Shown piece after piece: positions 35,605 to 45,700 of a stretch of 64,000 bases of DNA. The stretch comes from an uncultured Desulfovibrio sp. (GTDB lineage: Bacteria; Desulfobacterota; Desulfovibrionia; Desulfovibrionales; Desulfovibrionaceae): contig NZ_CAJUBO010000012.1 of assembly GCF_910584445.1 (NCBI RefSeq), forward strand, positions 25,737 to 89,736, read 5' to 3'. Under the pieces are notes generated by a model that was given only the letters and a program-made list of their open reading frames with translations, was not told the origin of the DNA and searched no databases. Positions within the stretch are counted from its first letter, which is position 1. Every line of letters begins with the position of its first letter. The position numbers and the translations under genes were made by a program.

Positions 35605-35740
35605 GGCTACAACGATAACCTTCCGCGACAAGAAATCCTGCACTTTCACGCGCTTACGCAGAAAACCTTGCTTGCCGAAACTGCCGAAAAAAACTTTCGT
35701 TGACGCGGCAGGTTAGCACCCCGTTAGCACCGGCCTCTTA

Positions 35741-36076
35741 TTACGTCAGGGTAAAATATCTGTCAATTTTCTTGATGGTGGCGTAGAACGGCAGCTTGTC
35801 CTTGTATTTTTTCAACTGATCGCACAGGACGGCGGAGCCGGTGAAGACAACATGTTTTTCATCCGGCCTGTCCGGGTACTCGAACTGAATCGTCAGGCAG
35901 TCGGCGGAATTGGCCTGTTGGTATTTGCTTTCCTTGATCCGAAATGCCGTCAAAAGGATTTCCAGGTTCAGGACAGCTTCTATCTTGACCTTTTTCCCTT
36001 CCAGAGGCCCGTCATTGCCAGCGAAGTCACTGAAGCGCAACGGCTTTGGCTTCGCGTTGTTGTCTGCAAGCTCCAT
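35741..36076 (-). CDS. Small conserved protein behind the DGR reverse transcriptase
   Basis: A 111-residue protein (MELADNNAKPKPLRFSDFAG..., FRIKESKY, CLTIQFEYPD, VVFTGSAVLCDQLKKYKDKLPF, ATIKKIDRYFTL). It overlaps the 3' end of the reverse transcriptase gene by 50 bases and has GGAG seven bases upstream of its ATG, so the two are coupled. I believe similar small proteins accompany DGRs of gut phages, but I know no function. The compact alternating strands would fit a single-strand nucleic-acid-binding fold; that is a guess. Confidence 0.6.
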   Translation of the reverse strand: MELADNNAKPKPLRFSDFAGNDGPLEGKKVKIEAVLNLEILLTAFRIKESKYQQANSADCLTIQFEYPDRPDEKHVVFTGSAVLCDQLKKYKDKLPFYATIKKIDRYFTLT

Positions 36077-36845
36077 TCGCCAACTCCACCAGTTCAGACA
36101 GGTGTACCGCCCTTTGGAAGTTATATGTATTAGCCCATTTCAACCAGCCGGTTGCGCTCGCCAAAACGGCTCGGCAATGCTCCGGCGTAATTTCTCCATG
36201 CGCCAGCAGGCCCGGCAAGGCTTTGAGGCGCTTTGCAACACGTTTGGCCGTGCGTTTCCGCAGAAGCACATACCCCCGGAAATGCCTATAGCCCAAAAAA
36301 TCCACTCCCCGACCAACCGGAAACAGGTCACACTTTGACAGGCGCAGTTTTAGCACACTCCCGACAAATTCTTCAACCCTCGCCGCCACGTCCCGGAGAA
36401 CAGCTTTATTATTATGAAAAAACAGAAAATCGTCGCAATAGCGGATATAATCTTTTATTTTGAGAACATTTTTTACATAATGATCCAACTCATTCAAATA
36501 TAAATTCCCCATCCATTGTGAGGTAAAGTTTCCTATCGGGACATTCTTTCCGCCAGGATAAGAATATACAATATTCTCAATAAGCCATAGCGTATCTTTA
36601 CATTTTATTTTTCTACGAATTATATTCATCAATATATCATGATCTATGCTCGGATAGAATTTTGAAATATCACATTTCAGGCAATAAGCATTCCGCCGTA
36701 CAAATTCCATTGTTCTTCTGCTTCCAGAATGAATACCCTTGCCTTCTATACACGCATAGGAATCATGAATAAAAAATTTGCTCCAAATAGGAATAACAAC
36801 ATTCATAAGGGCGTGCTGCACTATTCTGTCCGGGGAAAACGGCAA
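36027..36845 (-). CDS. Diversity-generating retroelement reverse transcriptase, N-terminus missing
   Basis: 272 residues from a TTG start (the frame stays open further upstream without protein-like sequence). The core is intact: LPFSPDRIVQHALMNV, CLKCDISKFYPSIDHDIL, VPIGNFTSQWMGNLYLNELD with the SQ motif peculiar to DGR enzymes in place of the QG of group II introns, and the catalytic YCDD in YIRYCDDFLFF. VDFLGYRHF and the thumb helices follow. About 80 N-terminal residues found in BPP-1-type enzymes are absent. Together with no visible template repeat or Avd gene, this points to a damaged DGR, unless an upstream frame is joined by a frameshift. Confidence 0.85.
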   Translation of the reverse strand: MPFSPDRIVQHALMNVVIPIWSKFFIHDSYACIEGKGIHSGSRRTMEFVRRNAYCLKCDISKFYPSIDHDILMNIIRRKIKCKDTLWLIENIVYSYPGGKNVPIGNFTSQWMGNLYLNELDHYVKNVLKIKDYIRYCDDFLFFHNNKAVLRDVAARVEEFVGSVLKLRLSKCDLFPVGRGVDFLGYRHFRGYVLLRKRTAKRVAKRLKALPGLLAHGEITPEHCRAVLASATGWLKWANTYNFQRAVHLSELVELANGACRQQREAKAVALQ

Positions 36846-36949
36846 GACGTAAATGGTGGATTTCGATTGAAGGCCAAAGGCAAGCTGGATACACGAACAC
36901 CGCCTCCCCGAACAGCGCGAAATCCTGCCCCGTGAGGAGGTGATGGCCG

Positions 36950-37033
36950 ATGCTGCGAATCAGCATCACCGTCAAGGCTACTGCCGGAGCGGTGGCCCTT
37001 CTCCTGATTATCCTGCTGCGTTCTTGCAGCTAG
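36950..37033 (+). CDS. 27-residue membrane peptide (type I toxin-like)
   Basis: A GAGGAGGTG ribosome binding site eight bases upstream of ATG 36950 starts a 27-codon frame: a short basic/hydrophobic opening (MLRISITVK), one transmembrane run (AVALLLIILL) and an RSCS end. It lies against the direction of the surrounding prophage genes. A GGCCCCGG/CCGGGGCC hairpin follows 18 bases after the stop. This is the look of hydrophobic peptides of type I toxin-antitoxin systems. A second, unrelated-sequence gene with the same plan sits at 62955. An alternative ATG at 36943 opens a different, less peptide-like frame. Confidence 0.5.
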   Translation: MLRISITVKATAGAVALLLIILLRSCS

Positions 37034-37051
37034 CGGTACATGGAAAAGGCT

Positions 37052-37085
37052 CGGCCCCGGAAGTGCTGACACACAACCGGGGCCG
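37052..37085 (+). terminator. Hairpin after the small membrane-peptide gene
   Basis: CGGCCCCGG (37052-37060) pairs perfectly with CCGGGGCCG (37077-37085) around a 16-base loop. There is no T-run, so termination would be weak; it may instead stabilise an RNA. Confidence 0.45.
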
Positions 37086-37261
37086 CTGAACCAAATATCA
37101 ACCCGATGTTTGGGGAGGTGCGGGGTTCGCGCGGGGCGGTGAGTGTTACCAGCACTTGCCGCCCTTCTCCTGGGCAAAAGAATGTATTCCCAGGGCGGTT
37201 TTGTCAAGAAGTCCATTCCTGCCCAAAAACTCAAAAAATTTCGACCGCTACGCGGTAACGG

Positions 37262-37286
37262 CACGGCGCGAATTTTTCGCGCCGTG
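37262..37286 (-). other. Hairpin directly 3' of the DGR variable region
   Basis: CACGGCGCGAA (37262-37272) pairs with TTCGCGCCGTG (37276-37286) around a three-base loop, 16 bases after the target gene's stop. In the BPP-1 DGR a DNA hairpin or cruciform at this position is required for efficient target recognition, so this is probably the equivalent site and not just a terminator. Confidence 0.65.
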
Positions 37287-37301
37287 TTCCGTGTTCCCGT
37301 T

Positions 37302-38393
37302 CTACCGTTCCACGCGGCTCCGCGCCCGGCCCCGGCACCCGCAATCCGCGTACACGTACAAACGGGAATTCGTCGCAGCCCGCGCACGGGAACCGCAAAT
37401 CGCGCTATGCGCCCAATGGCCGCCCGCCAGCAACGCATTTACCTGATATATTTGACCTTTTCCGCCATCAGAAACATACGCTGCTGTCTGATTGGAGCCA
37501 TAGCTCCATCCGGCAAGCCATTGCCAAAGGGCGCCGCAACAGTCTTCCAGCCCGTAATTGCTTACCATGCGCCTCCCGGCCGTATCCACATGGCCGCCCG
37601 TCGTCACGGGGTCCGCACTGTTCTGAATATTGGTGCCCTGGTTGCTTCCTTCCGCCGCGCACTGAAATTCTTCATCCTGAAGCGGCATTTTCCCCACACG
37701 GAACAAATCTTCAACATGCTGGCTCTGGGTCTGGCTGTCCGTTGTCGTGCCGCCGAACACGCTCTTGGTATTCACGCCGGAACCGGACTGCAAATAAATA
37801 TCGCACCAGAAATCAAGCTCCTTGACGTACACCATGCCTTCCGGCTGGCAGGTCGGCCGGTGCGACAAGTCCCAGAACGACGCGGGCAGAATGTCGCCGG
37901 CCAGCAGCCCGGAAAGAGGGTGGCCGTCAATCGTTCCCACATTGGCGCACAGCGTATGGAAACCGCCGATCTTGCGGCTGGTGTCCGCTGTATAGCCCTG
38001 CGGATAGGTGGAATTGAGGCTCACCTTTATGTCCGCCGTGTAAAGCGGCTGTGCTTCCGCAGGCTCCTGAAGCACAAGATAGACATAATAATCCTTGCCG
38101 GGCTGAAATGCCACGCCGTCGTCAAGCAACTGTTCCACAAATTTGTATTCCGTATCCACAGGAGAACCGAATACAAGATTGCGCGGCGTTTCATCCGCAT
38201 CCTTCACAGTCATGCTTATGTACGTTCCCCCCAACAGGATAAAGCCGCGGGGATTATTGTTTGCCGGACGGATGAACTGTTCCTCGCGTGTGAGGTAAGA
38301 AGGCATCAGTTCGCCCATGATTTTCTGATTGACGGATTGTCCCACAATCCCGGCATCCGCGTTCTTGTCCCAGATCAAAAGGTTCAGAGCCAT
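37302..38393 (-). CDS. DGR target protein: receptor-binding C-type-lectin-like tail protein
   Basis: 363 residues. The N-terminal half probably attaches to the tail. From about residue 270 the C-type-lectin fold used by DGR targets appears (GRRMVSNYGLEDCCGALWQW). The variable region is the last 43 codons, from LLAGGHW to the RVER end, inside a scaffold typical of DGR targets (GSRAR, then CGCRGRARSR). Variable codons such as CAT, ATT, TAC, GAT and AAT mostly end in T or C and could derive from AAT/AAC by adenine replacement. It would bind host surface structures and be diversified by the retroelement. It starts two bases before the stop of the gene ahead. Confidence 0.85.
   Translation of the reverse strand: MALNLLIWDKNADAGIVGQSVNQKIMGELMPSYLTREEQFIRPANNNPRGFILLGGTYISMTVKDADETPRNLVFGSPVDTEYKFVEQLLDDGVAFQPGKDYYVYLVLQEPAEAQPLYTADIKVSLNSTYPQGYTADTSRKIGGFHTLCANVGTIDGHPLSGLLAGDILPASFWDLSHRPTCQPEGMVYVKELDFWCDIYLQSGSGVNTKSVFGGTTTDSQTQSQHVEDLFRVGKMPLQDEEFQCAAEGSNQGTNIQNSADPVTTGGHVDTAGRRMVSNYGLEDCCGALWQWLAGWSYGSNQTAAYVSDGGKGQIYQVNALLAGGHWAHSAICGSRARAATNSRLYVYADCGCRGRARSRVER
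37305..37433 (-). repeat. DGR variable region
   Basis: These are the last 43 codons of the target gene. The boundaries are estimated from the conserved scaffold (GGxW at the start, GCRGRARSR at the end), since no template repeat is available for alignment. Confidence 0.6.
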
Positions 38394-38395
38394 GA

Positions 38396-38719
38396 CTACG
38401 CCTCCAGATATGCGTCTATTTTTTCCACTGTCAGGCCAAGCCGGAACAGCCAGGCGTTCGGATCTTCCCGCAACTCAAACTGGTGAGGTTTGGTTGTGCG
38501 CTCCTGCGCGGCCCCGCCTGCATCCATGCCGCCCACATCCATGACCTTGTGCGTGTCGTCCGTCAGACCGGACGCTCCCGCCGCCAGCGGCCCAAGGTCA
38601 ACCCAGATGAAGCGGCCTTCTTTCAGCCTGCGCAACAGGGGTTTTGTGCCTTCCTTGTCCACAGCCATGCTGTTTTCCACATCAGCCAGGGTATTGAAAT
38701 GTTTTGCTGCACCACGCAT
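38396..38719 (-). CDS. Small tail-associated phage protein
   Basis: A 107-residue protein (MRGAAKHFNTLADVENSMAV..., LRRLKEGRFIWVDLGPL, NAWLFRLGLTVEKIDAYLEA) between the tail fibre and the DGR target, with AGGAG upstream and near-zero spacing to the target gene. I do not recognise a family. Its position suggests a fibre-to-receptor-protein adaptor or chaperone. Confidence 0.6.
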   Translation of the reverse strand: MRGAAKHFNTLADVENSMAVDKEGTKPLLRRLKEGRFIWVDLGPLAAGASGLTDDTHKVMDVGGMDAGGAAQERTTKPHQFELREDPNAWLFRLGLTVEKIDAYLEA

Positions 38720-38737
38720 GAAAGTTCTCCTCTCCGG

Positions 38738-39694
38738 TTATTGCGGCGGCAGGGGGATGCTCACCGCAAGTTCCACATCAGAGCCGGAGCCGGCGGCCCC
38801 AAATTCCGTTCCGTCCCCGAACTCCGCCCTTCCAAACTCTATGAACTCGGCAAATTCCACGCCCGGCGTCCCGTCCGCCTTGTAAAGCTGCACCGTGAAG
38901 CCTTCGGCGCTCCGCGAACGAATGACAAAGGTGTACGGCTTCAGCGAAATGATATTGATAACGGGATTGAACGGCCCCAGCATGGCGGGATGCCCGATGT
39001 CGGCCAGCACGACAGAAACAAGCCCGGACGCCTCCCGCGCGGGAATGGAGTATTCCGCAAAGCCCGCGCCGGAACCGCCGCCGCTTCCGCCCCGCATCAG
39101 CACATATTGCGCTTTTCCTTCAATCCGCATGACGTACAGAGTGCTCCCCACGTCACGGTCTTGGGGAACAGGAATCAGGCTCAACAGGGTTTTGGCCTGA
39201 AGAAGCGCCGCCTCGGTTGCCGCGGCGGCCGCTTCCACACGGGCAAGCTGTTCGCCAATCACCGCGTAAACTTCTTCTATGGACGGAGCCACGCTCCCGG
39301 CATCAATGGCGATTTTGATTGCCCGCTCGATCTCCTCGTTCATTTCCTGAATCATCATTACCAGACGATCAAAGCCGTCCCGTTCCAGGACTTCGGGGGC
39401 AAACGCCCCGCCGTAAATCAGGTCAAGAATCTGCGTCTGCGGCGTTTGCCTGTAGATGGTGAGTTTTGCTCCGCCGGGCAACGGTTCGCCCGTAACAGGG
39501 TAGGTTACGGACGTGTCGCCCGCTTCCGTGACGTTCACCCGATAATTGCTCGGAACATCGTGGCTCACCCCCTTGGCATCGGTCAGCAGCAGAAAAATGT
39601 GGTCCGGCTTGCTGTACGAAAACGGAACAGGCCATTCCGTCGTCATGCCGTTTCCGTTGTAAATCACTTTGGTTGTGGTATTTTCAACGCTCAT
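38738..39694 (-). CDS. Tail fibre protein with T7-like N-terminal domain
   Basis: 318 residues. The N-terminus (TTTKVIYNGNGMTTEWPVPFSY, then LTIYRQTPQTQILDL) matches the T7 tail-fibre attachment domain; residues ~95-150 are helical and likely trimerise. The remainder probably forms a beta-rich shaft. It would anchor to the tail tube and carry the receptor-binding protein made next. Confidence 0.8.
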   Translation of the reverse strand: MSVENTTTKVIYNGNGMTTEWPVPFSYSKPDHIFLLLTDAKGVSHDVPSNYRVNVTEAGDTSVTYPVTGEPLPGGAKLTIYRQTPQTQILDLIYGGAFAPEVLERDGFDRLVMMIQEMNEEIERAIKIAIDAGSVAPSIEEVYAVIGEQLARVEAAAAATEAALLQAKTLLSLIPVPQDRDVGSTLYVMRIEGKAQYVLMRGGSGGGSGAGFAEYSIPAREASGLVSVVLADIGHPAMLGPFNPVINIISLKPYTFVIRSRSAEGFTVQLYKADGTPGVEFAEFIEFGRAEFGDGTEFGAAGSGSDVELAVSIPLPPQ

Positions 39695-39707
39695 GATCCC
39701 CTCTCGC

Positions 39708-42700
39708 TCATTTGGGCTTCACAAAAAACAAATCTCTCACGGCAAAGTCCGGATCTTCCCCGGTCACAAAGTCCCAGAGGTTGCCGCAGGTGATAATGGG
39801 CTGTTTCATGGGCAGGCCGAAAAGGTAGCCCAGAGCTTCGGCGGTAGGCTTCGCCACTTCCCCGGCATCCCCTTTTTCCAGCGCCCTGTTCACGCTCTTG
39901 AACCATTGCCCCAGAGCCTTCGGCGCGGCCTGGGCCGGAGTGATCTGGTAGCCGTATTCTCCGAACACATAGTTGGCTATGTCCCGTATCCCCACCACTG
40001 CCTGGAAGGGGTATTGCAGGATGTGCATGGCCGCCCATTCTCCCGGCTCTTCATCGTCGTCAGGCCCCCTCGCCGCCAGCAGTTCCCCGAAAACGGCGGG
40101 CACAAACCACAGCAGCAGCGCGGTGTTGGCCGCCTTAAAAATGTCGGCAGGGGCATGGTGCTGCTTGAGCGCGGCGATCCGGCGCGCCCCAAGGTTGTAG
40201 AGCGTGTTGAAGTAGCTGTAGAACATGGTGGTCAGGCGCAATAAATCGCCGCCGCGCTGCACCCGCGCCAGGTCCTTTGTGGAACCGCTGCCCTGGCTCA
40301 TGCGCACGATGCTGTCCGCATAGCGCGCGGCCCGGCCTTCATCTCCGGCAAAATCCTGCAAGCCCTTGGCATAGGCTCCCCACCATGTCGGCAGGTCAAC
40401 GCCCATCTGCACCATCCCCATAGGCACAAAGGCTTTGTCTCTCACCGTCTGCACCCAGGCGAAGCGATCCATGCCGGGCGTCAGTTGCTTGGCAATGTCC
40501 CGCACTTCCCGGTCAAAACTCCTGATCCGGTTCGCCATCATGGGGGAGCGGGAAAAGGTTTCTTCCAGAAGTTCCGGCAGACGCATGGGGTTGCGGTAAA
40601 CATGCTTCAGGCCAACGCCTGTCCACTTGTACCCCAGCAGTTCCGCTGTCTGCGTGATGCCCAGCGGTTGCGCCAGTATGGTTGTCGCCTTATACCCCAT
40701 CTGCATGATGCTGGTTGAGGCCCGCGCCCACCGCGCCCAGCGGTGTACGGCGTGCATGGGTTCCTGCCGCTCGTTGGCAACATCCTGCAACCAGGGTTGC
40801 AACTGCCGGTACATCTCTGCCCCCACAGTGCTTTCAATGGCTTCGCGCACGGTGCTGTGGCGGATAATCTTCGCCACATCCAACACGGCCTTGCGGTAGG
40901 TGAGGTCATGCACCACATTGAACAGGTGGTCGGTTATCACGGAAAGTTCCAGCAGGAGCGGGCTGCCCATGCCCCCGGCCGCGCGCTCTTTCAGGTGGCC
41001 GTTTCTGGTCATGGCCGCCCCGTAGTTGCGCCCGCCGAACAGTTCCCTGTCCATTTCCCGCTGTTCGTGCGCGAAAGCCATAAAGCCCTTGTCCGCGTTG
41101 TATTTGATAGGATAGTAACCGCCCGCGAGTTCCAAAGTCCGGCCGTCCGCCGTCTGCACGGTGAGGGGCTTTGCTTCAACCGCCGCGGGCCGCAGGCCGG
41201 TGACTTCCTCTTGCAGCGCAAAAGCCTCGTCCTTGAAGCCGGCAATGTAATCCCACACGGACTGCACAAACTGCCAATCACGCGCCGTCAGGGGCCGCAC
41301 AACGGCGGCAATCTGCGCGTCCGTCCAGTGATGCCCGTCCCGCAGACGGCCCATGTTGGTTTCGTTGCCCATATTCAGGGCCACGGCGATCCGATTCTCC
41401 CAGGTCAGCCGTTCGCCTGTCTCCGGCACAAGTTCCTTGCGCGAACCCATCAGGGCCAGTTCCTTGCGCGTGTACGCGCCGAACAGCGCCGCCCCTTTCA
41501 GGGCATCCCGCACTTCCCGGAATCGTTCACTCTGCCTGTCGTCAGCCTCGGTAATGGGCCGGTAAATGTACTCCCATGCCGCGCCCATCGCGTCGCCGTC
41601 CAGAGCAAGACACAACGCCTCGATCTTGGTGTGAATGGCATGAAGGCCGGACAGGGCTTTGATTGCCGCGGGCTGTTTTTCCACCGTCTTTATGGCCTTG
41701 CCCTTGCGGTGAGTAAGAATACTTTTGGCGATTTCTTCCGCCGCCTCATCCAGATCAGCCTTGTTCTTGGCCGTCAGCAGCCTGCGCCGGTTCCGCTCCA
41801 CAGTCACAATCTGGGCAACGGTTTCCACCAGGCTTTCAAAGTCCGCCACGCTCATTTCCCGCCAGGGCTGGCCGGGGCCATAAAGGATGCGGTCATCGGA
41901 AAAGATTTCGTAGCCGTCCTCTTTCACTCCCTGCATCCATGCCTGCACCGTGCGCACGTCCCGGCCTTCCGCAAGCGGCGCGGAAAACTTGACCAGGCCG
42001 TGGCGCATCCCGATGTCCATGACCATGTACCGCGCATCGGGATCGCCCTTCTTCATGCCGATGAACCGCTTGATCTGCCCTTCGGCGCTGTCCCGGCGCC
42101 GGGCAAGATCACGCGAAAGGCGCACAAATTCCATATTCAGCATGGCTTTCCGGTGCGCGTCCAGGGCCGTTTTCCTGTCTCCGGCGGCCAGAGCCGTGCG
42201 GGACTGCCGCAGCGCCCGGCGCATGGCGGCCAGAAAGTTCCCGGTCTGCACGGCGCGGCCAAGGGGCATGGCGGCAAGTTCACGCTCCGCTGCCCGCATG
42301 TATGCCTCGCGCTCTATGTCGGCCGCTCCCAACAGTTCGGCCAGCTTCCGGCCTACCAGTTCCATCTGGATAGAGACTTCTCTGGTTTCCATCAGGTGTT
42401 CAAAGGCGTCATACTCGGCATCGTGCCGGGCTTCCTTCTGCCGCGCCACCTCGGCAATGGCGTCGCCCTGACGCTTGGCGTTCAGCACGTCCGCAAACAT
42501 GGCTGCCGCGTTCTCATAGCCGTGTTCGGCGGCGAATATTTCCGGGTCAACGCCGCCGTCTTTTCTGGCGGAACCGGGCAGGCTTTTGAGCAGCGAGCGC
42601 GCCGTGTCCTCGCCAAAACCTTCCCGCACCGCTTCCAGATCAAGCGGCGTTCTGCGCAAATCGCCTCTGGCCCGGTACACCGGCATTGCCCGCACTTCGT

Positions 42701-45700
42701 CCCGCGCTTCCCGCGTGTACTTTTCCATCCGCGCCTTGCGATTGGCGTCACGGGATTTTTGCAGGCTTTGCGCCGCGGCTTCCCGCCCCTTGCCCATCAG
42801 TCCGGCCGCCGTGGTTCTGGCCGTGCCGGTCAGGCCCAGGGCGTCCAGTTCGCGGGCCGTCAGATCAAGCAGTTCATTGCGCGCCGCCGTGGCCGCGATT
42901 TCCCGCTCACTGGAAAGCAGTCGGTCAAAAACGCCACGCACTTCATCCGTCAACGGAGCATTCAGGCGCGTCGCGGATCGGTAAATGGCAAGCAGCCATT
43001 TCCTGAACCGGGCAAAGGCGCTTTCCAGTTCCACACTCGGCGCTTTGCCTTCCATCAGATAGGCTTCAAAGCCGCGCGCCGCCTTCTCCCGCATTTCTTC
43101 GGTCAAGGTCTGGCCCGGCTCCGCTCCAAGCCAGACCCGCATGGTTTCATAATCCCGGCGCATGGTTTCATCCGCCGCGCCTGCCCGTACCATGCGCTCC
43201 ATTTCCTCAAAGAAAATATGGCCGGTTTCATGCAGCAGGGTGGAAAGATCGGCCCCCTGGAACAGGTTGATCAGATACCCTTCCGGGTAAATCTGCACAG
43301 AGCCGCGGGGATCGTCCCGCTCCTGGTAGTAGGTTTGCAGAATGTTGATCGCCTTGTCGTCGAACACCACAAAGCAGCGGCCGTCCTGTGCCCCGTCGTA
43401 GGTGACGCCCTTGACGCCCAAATCGTTCAACGCCAGCGAAGCCGCACGGGGAGAGCCAAGCCTGTCCGCCAGTTCGTTGTAAATTCGTTTGCCGTCCTGG
43501 ATAATAACGAACTCATCAGGATTATCTTTCAACCACTGTTCCGCCTTCGCTCTGCTTCTGAACCGGGGAGCGCCCGCAGGTTCCCATCCGCCGGGGTGCT
43601 TTATCCAGAAAGTCTTGCCGCTCTCTGTCGCCTCAATAGATGGATATTGACTTTCCAAGGTCAAACCGTGTTCCTGTGCAAGAGCGCGCAGGGCGGATTG
43701 CACTTTTTCAGGCTGTTCGCCAAGCGTTTTCTGCTCATCCAGCAACATGTCGTTTTCCGGGATATCCACCTCAAAAAGCTGCCCCGGTTCCTTCTTCTGG
43801 ATACCCCCTTCAAGGAGTTTGAGAGCTTTTTCTTCAACTTCTGTGGAAGTGGAAGCGGAAGCATCTTTTTTCAAAATTTCAATGGCTTCCTTTATTTCCT
43901 CTATCGCCGCAGCAATATCTTTATTGTTGTCGGAATACGTCCTCAAGGCATACGAAACAGGTTCGTATCCGCTTATTTCATTGCCGCTGTCGTCGCGCCA
44001 AATATCATACAGGTTTGATTCATCAACTGTGTACGCTTTTCCTCCAAGAACATATTTTTCTTTTGAGTTTGCAAGAGCCTTTCGATAGTCCTCGCTCACG
44101 TTTTTGTCTTTCGCGAAATACAGTCCCCAGCCGTGTGATTGATTCCCTTCACCCGTGCCGATAGCGTCCAGGCTGAAACGATCAAAACGGTGTGGTGTGC
44201 CATGAAAAGCTGCCTGAAAAAGCTCCTGCCCTTCCTGGTAGCGGAAATACGGCCCCAGCTTCGGCGGGTACATGCTGATCGCGCCGGAAAATTCGGAAAG
44301 CAGGCGGATCATTTCCCGCGCCTCTGCCTTCTGTTCCGGTGTGGATTTCTTTGCGCCTATGATTTTTTGCAGACGATCCAGCGCGGCGGATACGGTTTTG
44401 CCTTTGCCGCCATGTTCATAGGCCCATTGCAGGGCCGCATGGCGTTCGTCGCCGCGCGGATCAAAACCGGTGATCGTCCGGCCGTCCACAGAGGCAAGGG
44501 GCTGCAAAAAGGCTTTCACAAACGCGGGGCCGGGCCTGTTCTCCGGCCGGGCAATCAAGGCTCCCTGTCCTTTGGTCTGCCGCTCCGCCTCTCCGGCCAT
44601 AACCTCAAAGCGGGCGGCCGCTTCCTTCTGCGTGGCATTGGCGAAAGTCAGGGCCAAAGCTTGCACGGCCGGGCGCTTCTTGTCCGGATCGGTATCCAGA
44701 AGGTCAACCTGCCCCAGCCAGCCTTCCACCTTTCGCCCTTCCGCCGCGGCCTTGCCCACAATCCGCAAAGCCGCGGTCAGGACATGCCCCATATCCCATC
44801 CCTCGCCGCGGGCTTTCAGCCGGGCCAGGGCGGGAATCGTCCTGTCCAGTTTGTTCAGAACAGAGGCAGGCAACGCTTCCAGAACATCATAATCCGCCAC
44901 AACCATACCCCGCAGGGCGTCTTCCACCAGCTTTTTGCCGCTGTCGTTCAGGCGGCCGCCCTTTTCGGTCAGGCTGGAAATCTCCGTCTGCTCGATCACG
45001 CCGTCTTGCAGCAGAAGTCCCACAAAGCCCTTTGACCGGGGGGAATCCAAAAACTGCCGTAGCGTGTCGAAATCGGCCATGTCAGCGGAAAGGGCGGCCA
45101 GCGTGGCCGGGCTGATCATGCGCGCCCTGGATACGCCTTCGGCCTTGGCCTGCAATTTCTGCGTGGTGGTCTGGTTGTAGAGACGCGACTTCACCGCCAT
45201 TTCTTCCGGCGTCATGCGTTCGTCAACCACCCGCACCAGTATGGGGCGGCGCATCCCTTCAAGTGCGGCAGGGTCAAGGCCGAATCCGGCGGCCTGGTCT
45301 GTCAGGGTCTGCCGATAGGCCGCCGCGCTGTCCGGCCTGTCGGCATAGACAAGCTGCAAGGTCATGGTGCGGCTGTTCCCGCCCAGCACAATGCCTTCCC
45401 GCGTGACAATCGGCGGCCCGTTCCCGGCTGTGGGGTCAGAATTGACAACAAAGGCGGGCTGGTAGGACAGGGCGTTGCCGCGCACCTTTTCCTGCTCTCC
45501 GGCGTCGGAATGATAGGGCCGTTCCTGGGCCGCGGCGGGATAGTCTTCACGCCGCGCAAAGCCGTTTTCCGGGTCATGGGAAGGGATCACATCGTCCAGT
45601 TCCCAAACTTCATAGCGGGCCTGTTCGGACGTGCCCTTGCCCAGAATGGTTGTTTCAGAACCGATGATTTTGCCGGGCCGGTTGTTTTGACCCCCATTCT

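Larger units (their letters stand above)
36846..37301. other. Gap where the DGR template repeat would be expected
   Basis: Here BPP-1-type elements carry avd and the template repeat. I compared this stretch by eye with the variable region (37305-37433) and found no adenine-rich copy of it. It holds instead a tiny plus-strand peptide gene (36950-37033), a hairpin (37052-37085), and the hairpin behind the variable region (37262-37286). Confidence 0.5.

Noticed and set aside
36846..37301. Possible DGR template repeat or avd gene
   Set aside because: Compared by eye with the variable region on the coding strand, no alignable adenine-substituted copy and no Avd-like helical protein were found.
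40743..44018. 1091-codon plus-strand frame inside the giant phage gene
   Set aside because: It has antisense-type composition, no promoter or ribosome binding site worth noting, and the sense strand carries recognisable domains here. Unlike 45736-46011 it shows no independent gene signals.
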